From Megaleporinus macrocephalus (taxonomy: Eukaryota; Chordata; Actinopteri; Characiformes; Anostomidae), in contig CM038721.1 in NCBI GenBank assembly GCA_021613375.1, forward strand, positions 4,969,986-5,033,985: a stretch of 64,000 nt of DNA, given 5' to 3'. The position numbers were made by a program, and so were the translations under genes. Each line of letters starts with the position of its first letter. Positions within the stretch are counted from its first letter, which is position 1. Positions 36,186-47,122 of the stretch are shown piece by piece. A model generated the notes under the pieces. The model was not told the origin of the DNA and did no database searches. It saw only the letters and a program-made list of their open reading frames with translations.

Positions 36186-36955
36186 CAGTTTGTTGACAAC
36201 AGACATCAATATCTGAGGCGCAGAAATGAAAGTGTGAAGATAAATATTATGATTAAAGCATGCTAATCTGACCGTAAGGCTTTCGCTGTTGTCTCATTAA
36301 TCAGCCAAATGAATTGACTCCTCACTCATTGCGGGAAATTCAATATCTTGAGGTTTGTCCAGTAATCGATAGACGCACTCTCACCTCAACCTGATCACTC
36401 AAGCTTGTCGCTTCTTTCTTTACGCTCACGTCCCTTCATTAGCCAGCCGCCTCTACTCCACTGTCCCCTGTCCCTGACTAATGGGTCATCCTTTCTTTCT
36501 ATACCTCTGGGGATCCTAGCAACCCTTTCCCCTTGAAGAAAAATTTCAGTTGGCAGTTGTGTCCTTCTTTCCCTTGACTGCCCACAACCTCCGCCACCAT
36601 GATGGGCTGACATGTTCAATGCCTGGGCCCACGGGACCGGTAACGAATAAATCAGCCTCAATGATGCAACGGTTCCTCTATGAAAGACCTCTTTGATAGT
36701 CCACCTCGGGGAGCAGGACGTTCTTTGTGGTCAGCAGTTTCGGGGATTTACCTCACCTGTTTCTAAGTCATGCGTCCTTCGCTGCCGTCCCGTCCCATCT
36801 GGAGACACTTCTTGTTGCTGTGTGTAGGCATGGAGAGGTGCACTGATCTATATTGGGAACTGCATCAAGTTTAGAATTGATCCAAAATTATGATGGACAT
36901 GCTTCTTGTTATAGAGACGATGGGTTACCCAAGCATAGACACACATAGATGCCAC
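36186..36955. promoter_or_regulatory. Unassigned stretch, candidate conserved non-coding element
   Basis: No gene. 36230-36360 has dense homeodomain-like words (ATGATTAAAGCATGCTAATC, CTCATTAATCAGCC) in complex, non-repetitive sequence. An 88-codon minus frame at 36395-36661 has no recognisable domain. The enhancer idea is inference. Confidence 0.25.
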
Positions 36956-37700
36956 TAGGGCTGTCGCTGTGAAAGAATTTCCACTGCGGTATATTAACAG
37001 GGCTCCACATTATCGTCATTTTTGTTGTTTTCACAAACGTATCCTGATTTTAGTGCTATATAAACATGTTTTATTGTAATTGTTATTATTAGAAATATTA
37101 TATTTTTATAACAAAGACGACACAGTTGTAGGACAAATTACACAGTCCTTTATTGTTAAATGCAGAGCACGTGAGGCTAATGACGCGCAATAAGAACGCT
37201 CCTTTACTCTTTCTTGGAAAAAAGTCTAGCTTATAGCCTAGGATTAATGTACGCTATGCAAAGAAAAAAAACCTGAGAGCATGAGACCAGAATTAGTTTA
37301 GAAAAAAAGCAGGAAAACAAAACCCTTCCTTTAGTAATAAAATGTCTTTACTGTGTTGTACATCTCAGAAAAATATGTCTTGCCAGGCAACTCATATTGC
37401 TTGTCGAATTTCTCAAGCATAGACCTGAATGCCGGTTTGATTGTGCTAAATGGAACCATCTCCTCAACAAGATACCGCGTTACGGCAGACGCCAGGCGTT
37501 TATATCTGTTACTTTCACTCTCAAATTTGATGTATTCGCCTGTTTCATAGCAATCTTGCGGGCACAGATTTTGCATATTGCCTCGTCTACATTGGCTGGC
37601 TCTCCCTTTTTATTCTGTTGAAAGCCAAAATGCTCCCAAACTGGCAAAGTCACATCAGTCAGCGTTTTTAAATAATAAGTAATAGTAAGCGAAGTGGCTT
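36956..37700 (-). mobile_element. hAT transposon, internally deleted
   Basis: TAGGGCTGTCGCTGTGAAAG at 36957 is a hAT-type terminal sequence. The transposase N-terminus lies on the minus strand at 37331-37690, and the catalytic region is missing. The other end was not found; the repeat at 37786 may have cut it off. Confidence 0.6.
37331..37650 (-). pseudogene. hAT transposase N-terminus with BED finger, frameshifted
   Basis: The minus strand from 37645 reads VWEHFGFQQNKKGEPANVDE and then the CxxC of a BED zinc finger (CKIC). After a frameshift near 37540 the frame at 37331-37576 continues with RLASAVTRYLVEEMVPFSTI, then KPAFRSMLEKFDKQYELPG and KTYF, the segment after the finger in hAT/ZBED transposases. 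The finger binds the transposon end. The RNase-H-like core and the dimerisation domain are absent. Confidence 0.8.
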
Positions 37701-37785
37701 ACGTGTAAAACAAGAAGAACCTTGTGAAAAAATAAAAACACAAACATTGCTGTGTGACGGTTGCTTGCAATTCCCTGCAGTTGGC

Positions 37786-38022
37786 AGGTCAAGTCAAGTC
37801 AAGTCAAGTTTATTTATATAGAGCTTTTTACAACGATGTTGTCTCAAAGCAGCTTTACAGAGTTTTGAAAACAGACAGTTATAACATGTACCCCCCCAGT
37901 AAGCAAGCCAGAGGCAACAGTGGCAAGAACACCTCCCTCAGACTGAAGGAAGAAACCTTGGGAGGAACCAGACTCACAAGGGGAGACCCGTCCTCCTCTG
38001 GTCACACAGTATTTACAGTTTA
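37786..38022 (+). repeat. Common fish interspersed repeat
   Basis: TCAAGTCAAGTTTATTTATA, GCTTTACAGAGTTTTGAAAA, GAAGGAAGAAACCTTGGGAG and CCTCTGGTCACACAG occur in the order I recall for a very abundant teleost repeat. Its class is unsettled. A tRNA-like promoter is not evident. Confidence 0.75.
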
Positions 38023-38094
38023 AACTAAATACCAAAGAAAAGAGCCTCTGTTTGAAATCTGGATAGCAAAGCTTTAGAAGCTGCACAGGTAGAC

Positions 38095-38160
38095 TCTGAC
38101 TGAGGCAGACTCTGACTGAGGCAGTCTCTGACTGAGGCAGTCTCTGACTGAGGCTTTATG
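38095..38160. repeat. 16-18-bp tandem repeat, about 4 units
   Basis: Four successive units of TCTGACTGAGGCAG with one or two extra bases. Confidence 0.85.
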
Positions 38161-38630
38161 TAAAGTGGGCGTGAGCTAAACAGTCCCATCCTATCTCAAT
38201 GCGGGTGCATCTGGATGGCACAGTGATGTAACTGAGGCACCACCATTTTTGGGGCGGTCAACATCACTGCTGGACTGCATTCAGTAGTAGTACAGAGCGG
38301 CAGTTTAAGAAAGTTTCTGACCTGATTTACACTATTTCTACATTGCTGAAAGTGTGATGGGTTTGTATTAGAGTGTACTGGACAGCCAACCAGCAATTAC
38401 AGCTATAAAAACGACAATAAGAGCTTCTGTGGATTAATGTATGTCTAAAGATTATATTAGTACAAACCTGGTGTAAAATTGGCTCAGTGATAAGAACGTT
38501 ATGGGCAGTTTACTCAAGAGAGCTTATCACGTCTCAGTACATGTTTACAAGTGGATCTTGACCGCTCCAATATGGCGGATGCATATCACTTTGGATACAA
38601 ACATGGGTCCAGAACTCCTGCTATAGTGCT
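38161..38630. other. Unassigned stretch
   Basis: No recognisable feature. Confidence 0.25.
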
Positions 38631-38735
38631 GCTATATTATATTATATTATATTATATTATATTATATTATATTATATTATATTATATTATATTATATTAT
38701 ATTATATTATATTATATTATATTATATTATATTAC
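38631..38735. repeat. (ATATT)n microsatellite, about 21 units
   Basis: An uninterrupted pentanucleotide run. Confidence 0.97.
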
Positions 38736-38841
38736 TACTGTGAAAATTGTAACTACAACATCCTCATGTGTGCATTTGTCTACACTGTACATCCATCTGT
38801 ACTGTCCTTGCACACATTTAATATATATTTGTATATTTACA

Positions 38842-39345
38842 GGGAGAGTCAAAAGTCTCAGGACACCATTTTATTTTAGAGACAAAAGGGAGAATGACCT
38901 GTCTGAATAGCACAGCAAGTAATGGGTGAGGGGCCCGAACATGCCCACCATCTTAAAATCCACCATATTGGATCAAGGGCAAATTTTTCCAATGGGAAGG
39001 TGGTCGTGTAGCAGATCAAAGAAGACCAGAATCCTCTCAGAAATCGATTGATGCAATCAGACTTGCAATATCTCTTGTGGTTCAAATGTTATCAACACAG
39101 AAAGTTGCAACAACAACCACAACTTCAATGTGGTGCTTGTTGCAACTTTCTGTGTTGATAACTTTTGAACCACAAGAGATATGCTACATGACCACCTTCC
39201 CACTGGAAAAACCCTTGATCCAATATGGCAGCTTTCAAAAGATAGGCCCCCTCACCCGTTACTTTCTTGGGGTATTCAGATACGTCATTTTCCCTTTCCT
39301 TTCTGAAATAAAAGGGTGTCCTAAGACTTTTGACTCATTGACTCA
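38842..39345. mobile_element. Foldback element, about 245-bp arms, 9-bp loop
   Basis: GAGTCAAAAGTCTCAGGACA at the left is mirrored by TGTCCTAAGACTTTTGACTC at the right. The arms stay complementary to the centre (AAGTTGCAACAACAACCAC against GTGGTGCTTGTTGCAACTT), with loop AACTTCAAT at 39120-39128. The ends resemble Tc1/mariner terminal repeats. There is no coding sequence. Its transcript would fold into one long hairpin. Confidence 0.9.
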
Positions 39346-39438
39346 TACATATTTAATTCATGTGTACTTGTGTGTATATAAACTGCTGGAACAAATTCCT
39401 ACAGGGATGAATAAGATGTTATTATCTTTTATTTTATT

Positions 39439-39447
39439 AACTTTATG

Positions 39448-39523
<76 letters not shown>

Positions 39524-39562
39524 CATAAAGTAATATATATATTACTTTATGTAATATATTAC
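39439..39562. repeat. (TA)n tract bracketed by inverted repeats
   Basis: About 36 TA dinucleotides are flanked by CTTTATGTAA on the left and TTACATAAAG on the right. A second inverse copy (CTTTATGTAATATATTA) follows. The whole can extrude as a cruciform. Confidence 0.93.
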
Positions 39563-40553
39563 TATATTTTACTATTTTATTATCTTATTAATTTATTAAT
39601 ATAGTAATGATAATTACTATTATTAATAGTAAATACAGAGATGTAGTGAACATCTTATGTTATTATTGCTTTAATAGTCCATTTATGCATTTATGATTAT
39701 TAATTTTCAATACAGCATGCACACAGTTCTGTTGCAGTGTTAAAGTTTCAGATGTTGAATTTGTTGAGTGGGATTGTTTTTTTTTTAATTAGTTAATTTT
39801 AATTAGGATTTAAAAATATATCCAGTTCCAGAGCAAACACAGAAATCATATTAATACAATCAGACTGACCTGAATTGAGGTGAAATCTGATATGTTGTAA
39901 AGCACCAGCACATGTGCTCATAGCAACTGTCACCATGGAGATGTCATTAGCAATTTAATGGAGAATTACTGCTGACTCTGTGGAGTGAAGTGGGGGGGTG
40001 GGGAGTGTTGGGGAGGGGGTAAACCTTTCATCTCTGAATGAACCTACACCGTGCCCTCTTTACTCCGCACCGAGATAGCATCTCACTCACGCGGCGAAAA
40101 AGACCAAGCACAGCTCTACGCAGGAGGAAAACCACTGGAGGGGCAATCTGAGCTCTCTGCAGGCCCACCAGCCTCTCCTGACAGAAAGCTCAATACGTTT
40201 CTCCTCAGTGATCCCACAGCAAATCCATTCTAATGATATTTTATAATACATCATACTGCAAATCAGAATGAAGACGCAAGAAGAACAAGGACGTCCTCAA
40301 TCGCGTTTGAGTCCAAACATTCTGCTGCGCTGCTTACAGGAAAGAACAGCTCTCGCATCTGAATGACCACAAACTCAGAAGATACATTTCCAGAACTATC
40401 TGTTTCATCTCCATAGAGGAGGACACAGCTTAACATGAGCTTAGGGTCACCAGACCCAATGGCAGGTGTTGAACCCCAGCTTTGGGCTGTGGTCTCTGGA
40501 ATAATGAAGCTCCACAAAGTACCTGTGGGACGAGCTAGAGTGATCCAGAGTAC
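39563..40553. other. Unassigned stretch including a possible enhancer
   Basis: No gene. The part at 39880-40010 is described separately. 40020-40260 is complex, non-repetitive sequence. A minus frame at 40263-40517 (84 codons) has no domain I know and no clear splice sites. Confidence 0.25.
39890..40010. promoter_or_regulatory. Candidate enhancer with RFX-like X-box
   Basis: GTCACCATGGAGAT (39929-39942) resembles the RFX X-box (GTNRCC, spacer, RGNAAC-like). It is followed by homeodomain-like words TCATTAGCAATTTAATGG and GAATTACTGCTGACTC, packed as in vertebrate enhancers. This is motif reading only. Confidence 0.3.
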
Positions 40554-40712
40554 CTGAACTCAATAATACTCAATCAAGTCCTCACAGCAGTGTTCAGCAT
40601 CAGTACCTGACTTCACTAACACTCAATCAAATCCTCACAGCAATGTTTAAACATCAGTTCCTGACCTCAGTAATGCTCAATCAAATCCTTACAGCAATGT
40701 TCCTACAAAAAG
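40554..40712. repeat. Tandem repeat of about 54 bp, 3 units
   Basis: Each unit contains a CCTGA(A/C) start, ACTCAATCAA(G/A)TCCT and CACAGCA(G/A)TGTT. It is moderately diverged. Confidence 0.85.
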
Positions 40713-40819
40713 CCTTCCCAGTAGAGTAGAGATGGCTACTGCAGCAAAATCACTACTAATACCTTTTGTTTCAGAATAATAAATATTACTATTAATATAA
40801 ACAGCTTCAATAACAACTT

Positions 40820-41180
40820 GTTGAAAACTTTTTTTGTTTTTTGACCAAAACTTCAAAACAACTTCACATGCTTAAATCGCAGTGTTTTTTGCCTTGACTC
40901 TACATTGGTGTCAGAAGTGGAATACCACCCCCCCCCAGCAAACTGGAGAGGAATGCCTCCGCTCAAAGGTGTAGAAGTAAGAAAGACTGCAGAGGAGGTA
41001 GTGTGACAAGGCTTACTGGTGGAGGATGGCAATTGGATGCGAGGACCCTTTGGTGGAACAGCATGGAGGCCTAGACCGCAGCCCCACAGCAAAGATTTAA
41101 GGCACCTGCAAAGATTGGCACCCAAACTGGGAGGCGAGGCCATGATCAGAGCCTGATGGGAGCGACTGACTCACCACAAG
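40820..41180 (+). mobile_element. Interspersed repeat, possibly LTR-retroelement derived, copy 1
   Basis: AATCGCAGTGTTTTTTGCC is followed by TTGGTGTCAGAAGTGG, which resembles the primer-binding-site region of fish Gypsy elements, and GCAGAGGAGGTAGTGTGAC. A shorter relative lies at 42690-42830. The class is uncertain. Confidence 0.4.
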
Positions 41181-41344
41181 TGAGACTTTACATTACATGT
41201 TCTTGAGCTGTACTGTGCTGGGCTGTCAGGATGTTAGTCACAATGTTATTGCAGTGTGTCTGAGCAGTACAGTCAAACAAAAAGGTTTTAAAACTGTTGG
41301 TCAGATTACTTGTTTTATTGATTTTCTAAGTGAAAATAACAGCA

Positions 41345-41512
41345 GGGGGTCCTGGAGGGCCGCAGTCCAGCACAGCTTGGTAAGTTTCTGCTCAAACACA
41401 CCCGGTTCAGCTCATCTGTTTACTGCCAGGATTAATTAATGTGATTGAGTTTGGGAGCTACAAACCCATTCTGGACGGCGACCCTCCAGGACTGGACTTG
41501 TGCCCCCCTGCT
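41345..41512. mobile_element. Miniature inverted-repeat transposon
   Basis: GGGGTCCTGGAGGGCCGCAG at the left and GGCGACCCTCCAGGACTGG at the right are imperfect inverses. The element of about 170 bp matches a very common teleost miniature transposon, with a palindromic body and no coding capacity. Confidence 0.75.
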
Positions 41513-41824
41513 CTACGGGGAACACACTTCAGCACATGCTAATGACTGTTTATTTGCTGACTTTGACTTACTGGCCTCATGTTATGTTTTATTTCGTGTG
41601 CTCTCTGTAGGGGATGTGGCGTTTGATCAGAAACACTCAAAGGTTTAATGCGGCTGTATATCGTCACTCCCAAGTAAAACATGTATTTCCAATATGGTAA
41701 TTTTTTATTTTATTTTTTTTTGGTTCCATTGGTAAAGTTGCTAAATGTTTTGGAGGTGATAAAAACACATTTGAATTCAAAGTAGGAGTTGTTTTAGCGA
41801 ATATCATATTAACTAGCAGGGCTA
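41513..41824. other. Unassigned stretch
   Basis: No recognisable feature. Confidence 0.25.
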
Positions 41825-42140
41825 AAAAGATGTAGGCTCAATACGAGTCAATCCCAGCATCATTGGGCGAAGGCGGGGTACACCATGGACAGGTCACCAG
41901 TTCATCGCCTGGCCAACACACTCTCACTCACGTACACACTCACACCTACAGGCAGTTTAGAGTGAGTGATCAACCTAACATGCATGTGTTTGGACTGTGG
42001 GAGGAAACCGGAGTACCCGGAGGAACCCACTCAAACACAGAGAGAACATACACACTCCACACAGAACCACCCAGACCGGGAATCCAACCCAGATCATCTT
42101 ACTGTGAGGAGACAGTGCTGACCACTACACCACCATACTA
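41825..42140 (+). repeat. Common fish interspersed repeat, 3' part
   Basis: CAATCCCAGCATCATTGGGC, GTTTGGACTGTGGGAGGAAA, CCGGAGTACCCGGAGGAACC and GACAGTGCTGACCACTACAC occur in the order of an abundant fish repeat. The beginning of the same family appears at 62650-62745. Its end grades directly into the 20-bp minisatellite. Confidence 0.8.
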
Positions 42141-42682
42141 ACCACTACACCACCATACTGACCTCTACACCACCATACTGACCTCTACACCACCGTACTG
42201 ACCGCTACACCACCGTACTGACCACCACACCACCATACTAACTACTACACCACCGTACTGACCGCTACACCACCGTACTGACCGCTACACCACCGTACTG
42301 ACCGCTACACCACCGTACTAACTACTATACCACCATACTAACCACTACACCACCGTACTAACCACTACCCCACCGTACTAACCACTACACCACCGTACTA
42401 ACCACTACACCACCGTACTGACCACTACACCACCATACTAACCACTACCCCACCGTACTAACCACTACACCACCGTACTAACCACTACACCACCGTACTG
42501 ACCACTACACCACCATACTAACCACTACACCACCGTACTAACCACTACACCACCGTACTGACCACTACACCACCGTACTAACCACTACACCACCATACTA
42601 ACCACTACAGCACCGTACTGACCACTTCACCACCATACTAACCACTACACCACCATACTAACCACTACACCACCGTACTGAC
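42118..42682. repeat. 20-bp minisatellite, about 28 units
   Basis: The unit is ACCACTACACCACCGTACTA, with variants CTG for CTA, CAT for CGT, and GCT, TCT or AAC near the start. The first unit is the terminal CTGACCACTACACCACCATA of the preceding interspersed repeat, so the array arose by tandem expansion of that end. Confidence 0.95.
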
Positions 42683-42689
42683 CATTATT

Positions 42690-42830
42690 ATATATATATA
42701 AACAACACATGCATAAATCACAGTGTTTTTGTATTTACTCCACTGCTCAAAAAAGTAAGAGAGTCTACGGAGGAGGTAGTATGACGAAGTCCACCTGGAG
42801 GACGGCGGAAGTGTAAGCAATCCTGCTCAG
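42690..42830 (+). mobile_element. Interspersed repeat, copy 2
   Basis: ATAAATCACAGTGTTTTTG, AAGTAAGAGAGTCTACGG and AGGAGGTAGTATGACGAAG match 40862-41020 with an internal deletion. Confidence 0.5.
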
Positions 42831-42832
42831 CG

Positions 42833-42846
42833 CCACTAGAGGGCCC
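42833..42846 (+). promoter_or_regulatory. CTCF-like motif
   Basis: CCACTAGAGGGCCC matches CCASYAGRKGGCRS at 13 of 14 positions, followed by CTGT. It is supported by the motif alone. Confidence 0.35.
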
Positions 42847-43014
42847 TGTCCCCTGTATACTAATTAGCCTAGAACACACTACATCTGTCTCTCATCACCT
42901 GCTCTCCTCAAAACCCCCTCACTCCGTCACCACAGTGCCTGGTACTGTTTGTACCATTCGTACATGCAAACCAATCCTCTTGCTATCGCTGTTCGGCTCA
43001 GCTAGGCTTATGCC

Positions 43015-43165
43015 TTACCCCGCCAAGCCAAATCTAAGCCAAGCAAAACTCAGCCAAGTCCAGTCAAGTCAAGCCAACCCAGCCAGGTCCAGTTAAGTAA
43101 AGCCAACCCAGCCAGGTCCAGTCAAGTCAGGCCAACTCAGCTGGGTCCAGTCAAGCCACCCATTT
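43015..43165. repeat. Degenerate tandem repeat of about 32 bp
   Basis: Repeats of AGCCAACCCAGCCAGGTCC and AGTCAAGTCAAGCC, 4 to 5 units, with much variation. Confidence 0.75.
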
Positions 43166-44098
43166 TCAAGGCACGCCATGCCAAGTCCAGGTTTCCCTAT
43201 TCACTTCAGTTCAATCTTCCCAGCCACATTAACCCCAGCGTCAGCATTTCACCGTTGGTTTCAATGAAACAGCCTGCTTATGGATCATACCTTTGCTTCG
43301 GAGTCTTGTGAATCATTACGGGAAGAGATGGCCAGCAAGGATGGCTGGATGGCAGCTGGAAATATATATATACTGTTAAATATCGTTACTGTTTCAATGT
43401 TATTTGAACACGAGAGCTAATCTCTAGATCAATAAAAATGACAGTTACATACATGAATGTATATATATATATATATATAGCACACTACATTGAACGTAGT
43501 GTATGAATGTATATGATTGTACTGAAACTTGCTACAGTACTATAATAAATGGAAATCTTTTAGTTCACACAAAATCAAAGAGTTTGGTTTTTCTGTGATA
43601 GGGGCTGTTTAAGGCGATGGTGAATTTTAGTACCGGTCCAGGTCCGGTCAGCTACCTCTCTGGCTGTTTCCAGGTTACGGGAGCGTTTCTCTGGTGAGGG
43701 AGATAAATGCTTCCCCTTCCCGCTTATCATTTAAGCTCTAATACTGTATGACACTTTCACTATTTTCATAATTGCCTGCTGTGATTAACGGCCCAATCGC
43801 AGGCAGTGGTGTTCAGGATGGGTCGAGCTGGCGGACGAGATAACGATGTGCTGCGGTGTGCATTGTCTGGTTGTGTGTGCAATGGACTGGGTGTGTGTGT
43901 GTGTGTGTGTGTGAGGGTTAGACTCAATCGAGATCTGGCTGGAAAAGTGACAGACACTCTCCTTCACAAACAAATCCACTTACTGGAGCCGACTCACACT
44001 ACAGCGTTATGAAAACAAAACAAATAGACCTCTGAGCTGCTCTGTAGCTACTGCCATGAAAAACTCAGATCTCCAAGCATCCAGCAGAACCTCTTATC
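43166..44098. other. Unassigned stretch with two microsatellites
   Basis: No gene. It includes a short (TA)n at 43459-43479 next to a CACTACATTGAACGTAGTG hairpin, and a (GT)n run at 43890-43913. 43690-43810 is complex sequence that could be regulatory. Confidence 0.35.
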
Positions 44099-45421
44099 CA
44101 GGTAGGTGAAGGTAGTGTTACAGTTTATCTGTACACAGGTAGGTGAAGGTAGTGTTACAGTTTACCTGTACACAGGTAGGTGAAGGTAGTGTTACAGTTT
44201 ATCTGTACACAGGTAGGTGAAGGTAGTGTTACAGTTTATCTGTACACAGGTAGAAGAAGGTAGTGTTACAGTTTACCTGTACACAGGTAGGTGAAGGTAG
44301 TGTTACAGTTGACCTGTACACAGGTAGGTGAAGGTAGTGTTACAGTTTATCAGTACACAGGTAGGAGAAGGTAGTGTTACAGTTTATCAGTACACAGGTA
44401 GGTGAAGGTAGTGTTACAGTTTACCTGTACACAGGTAGGTGAAGGTAGTGTTACAGTTTACCTGTACACAGGTAGGTGAAGGTAGTGTTACAGTTTATCT
44501 GTACACAGGTAGGTGAAGGTAGTGTTACAGTTTACCTGTACACAGGTAGAAGAAGGTAGTGTTACAGTTTACCTGTACACAGGTAGGTGAAGGTAGTGTT
44601 ACAGTTGACCTGTACACAGGTAGGAGAAGGTAGTGTTACAGTTTATCAGTACACAGGTAGGTGAAGGTAGTGTTACAGTTTATCTGTACACAGGTAGGTG
44701 AAGGTAGTGTGACAGTTGACCTGTACACAGGTAGGTGAAGGTAGTGTTACAGTTTACCTGTACACAGGTAGAAGAAGGTAGTGTTACAGTTTACCTGTAC
44801 ACAGGTAGGTGAAGGTAGTGTTACAGTTGACCTGTACACAGGTAGGTGAAGGTAGTGTTACAGTTGACCTGTACACAGGTAGGAGAAGGTAGTGTGACAG
44901 TTTATCTGTACACAGGTAGGTGAAGGTAGTGTTACAGTTTATCTGTACACAGGTAGGTGAAGGTAGTGTTACAGTTTACCTGTACACAGGTAGAAGAAGG
45001 TAGTGTTACAGTTTACCTGTACACAGGTAGGTGAAGGTAGTGTTACAGTTGACCTGTACACAGGTAGGAGAAGGTAGTGTGACAGTTTATCTGTACACAG
45101 GTAGGTGAAGGTAGTGTTACAGTTTATCTGTACACAGGTAGGTGAAGGTAGTGTGACAGTTGACCTGTACACAGGTAGGTGAAGGTAGTGTTACAGTTTA
45201 CCTGTACACAGGTAGGTGAAGGTAGTGTGACAGTTTACCTGTACACAGGTAGGTGAAGGTAGTGTGACAGTTTACCTGTACACAGGTAGGTGAAGGTAGT
45301 GTTACAGTTTACCTGTACACAGGTAGGTGAAGGTAGTGTGACAGTTTACCTGTACATAGGTAGGTGAAGGTAGTGTGACAGTTTACCTGTACACAGGTAG
45401 GTGAAGGTAGTGTTACAGTTT
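44099..45421. repeat. 37-bp minisatellite, about 36 units
   Basis: Each unit joins CAGGTAGGTGAAGGTAGTG to TTACAGTTTACCTGTACA. Variants are GTAGAAGAAGG or GTAGGAGAAGG, TTTATC or TTGACC, and TGTGACAG. The unit is self-complementary at the boundary (ACCTGTACACAGGT), so the array can form many small hairpins. Confidence 0.95.
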
Positions 45422-46122
45422 AGAAGGCCTTAATTAACACTTCATTCTTCATTCAGTTCATCTAATGTGAATGTTAGTAGGTAAACAAATATTGATGGTG
45501 TTTCTTTTCAAAATGGCATATGTTTATTATTTATTTAATAAGAATCCATGTATTATAGGACCTTTTCTTTAAAATATTAAAAACAACTGTTTTATAAAAA
45601 AAAATTCCTTTGCGAAATGTAACTTTGACTGAATACAAATGGCTAATTTCTGTATATGTAATTACCTTCCTGCTTATTTCTATCTTATTATTGTCAATAC
45701 ATTTTTGCATATTTCATGTTGCCAGAAATCTTAATGTAAAACAAACAAGTCATGGTATGTTCTATGTTCTATGTACTGAACTCTCCTTATTACACCATAT
45801 AACACTATACACAGAGAGATATCTGTTCTATGGTGCCTTTAATCTTTCAAACATAAGACAAATTTAATAAAGGAAGTAAAACATTCAAGTGAATGATTAC
45901 TTCTCCTAAAACAGTAATTGAGTTTACTGTTTAGTCATTTAGTAGCCTCAGTAAACAAACAGCTAACAAATGATAGTGGGTATAATTGAAAGGGCCTGTC
46001 GTGGCCCTACCTGAGAACCAGACACTGATTGAAACGCTGCACTGCTGATGATGTTTGCCTGGAAATCGAACGCTTACGACTGAAATGAGAATTAAATCTG
46101 CTCTGTTTAGGTGAGGGTCCCT
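45422..46122. other. AT-rich unassigned stretch
   Basis: No gene. If the candidate exon at 46123-46241 is real, this is its 3' flank on the minus strand. TTTATT at 45524-45538 gives minus-strand AATAAA polyadenylation hexamers about 590 bp past its stop. Confidence 0.3.
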
Positions 46123-46241
46123 CTATTTCAGCTCAAGGATCTCTTTATCCATCAGTTCCATACAAGCGTGCAAGCGTTCCAAGAAGCGAGAGCCTCGGCT
46201 GATGATGTCATTGATCACGGCCCATCTGTCGCCGGCGGGCT
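46123..46241 (-). CDS. Candidate terminal coding exon, unknown product
   Basis: On the minus strand a splice acceptor-like TTCTCCCTTCAG precedes 46241. It opens a frame PAGDRWAVINDIISRGSRFL, then ERLHACMELMDKEILELK and a TAG at 46123. The frame is GC-rich, has balanced codon use and predicts one amphipathic helix, unlike the AT-rich surroundings. Its phase (two bases before the first full codon) fits the exon ending at 57460. I do not recognise the protein. It could equally be a chance frame in conserved non-coding sequence. If it is real, the joined product has 72 residues. Confidence 0.35.
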
Positions 46242-46499
46242 CTGAAGGGAGAACATCTGCTGAGACCACTTCAGCACACACAGAGATAAGAGATCTTTCA
46301 CGAGTGAGACCACCAGACCAGAGCCCTTTTGTTTGTTTTGTTTGCGTTTCACTGCGGGGGGCCGACGCTCTGGCTAGACCCTGGAAATGAAGTGAACTGA
46401 ATGTCGGCACTGAGTGAATGAGTAAGCGATGTGGAATCTGTGCTTGTAGGTGATGGTCAGTCTGTGGGTTCCACAGCATCACTGCTGAGTGAGTGAGTT

Positions 46500-46690
46500 G
46501 AAGTCTACCGCTTTTGAAGGGCAAGTCCACCAATATTTTCAATATTCAAAGTTCTCTTTGTATGTCAATTGATAAGATGTAAACAAAGTCATTCAGAGTG
46601 GTTTGGTTTGAAACGCTCTGTTTCAGAGACAGTTAGTGAGTCACAGTTGCTTACAATGGCAGTGAATGGAACCAGACGTCCACCTCTTTT
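46500..46690 (+). repeat. Interspersed repeat, family B, copy 1
   Basis: AAGTCCACCAATATTTTCAA, AAACAAAGTCATTCAGAGTG and GTGAATGGAACCAGACGTCC recur in inverse order at 60985-61140, with a further piece at 61378-61440. Confidence 0.75.
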
Positions 46691-46769
46691 AACTCTTTCA
46701 CGCACCTAACTGAATATATATGTTTATAATTCTATGTACATTTTGATTTTAATTGCGTTTGAATTTGAA

Positions 46770-47122
46770 GTTGGAGCCCATGTACACAAAAAAATCCCAA
46801 ACAAACATTTTATTGTATTAAAATAAATTAAAAAATTACCTATAACACCTATAACACTGATTTTCAGAACCAGATCTCAGCAAGTACACTATCTTCTTTA
46901 GTCCTGTTAGAGAAGCAGCTCATGTGGCTCCCCATGAAGCTGCTGGCCAGAATGTTCATATATAAACATTATTTAAACCTCAACCAGATGTTTAATTCTG
47001 CTCCAGGAATAATTCCATACGTGTTATTCTATAGTTTTATAGTTTATATCTCTTCACCATAATTCACTAATATTATTACTATTAATATAATACAAATAAG
47101 AAACACCTGGGTGTCCAAACAA
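46770..47122 (+). mobile_element. Tc1-like derivative, family 1, truncated
   Basis: TTGGAGCCCATGTACACAAA, GAAGCAGCTCATGTGGCTCC and CCAGGAATAATTCCATACGT match 11278-11700. Both terminal repeats are incomplete. The transposase C-terminal frame is disrupted. Confidence 0.8.

Noticed and set aside
40853..41143. 96-codon minus frame
   Set aside because: Lies across an interspersed repeat in antisense with no recognisable domain.
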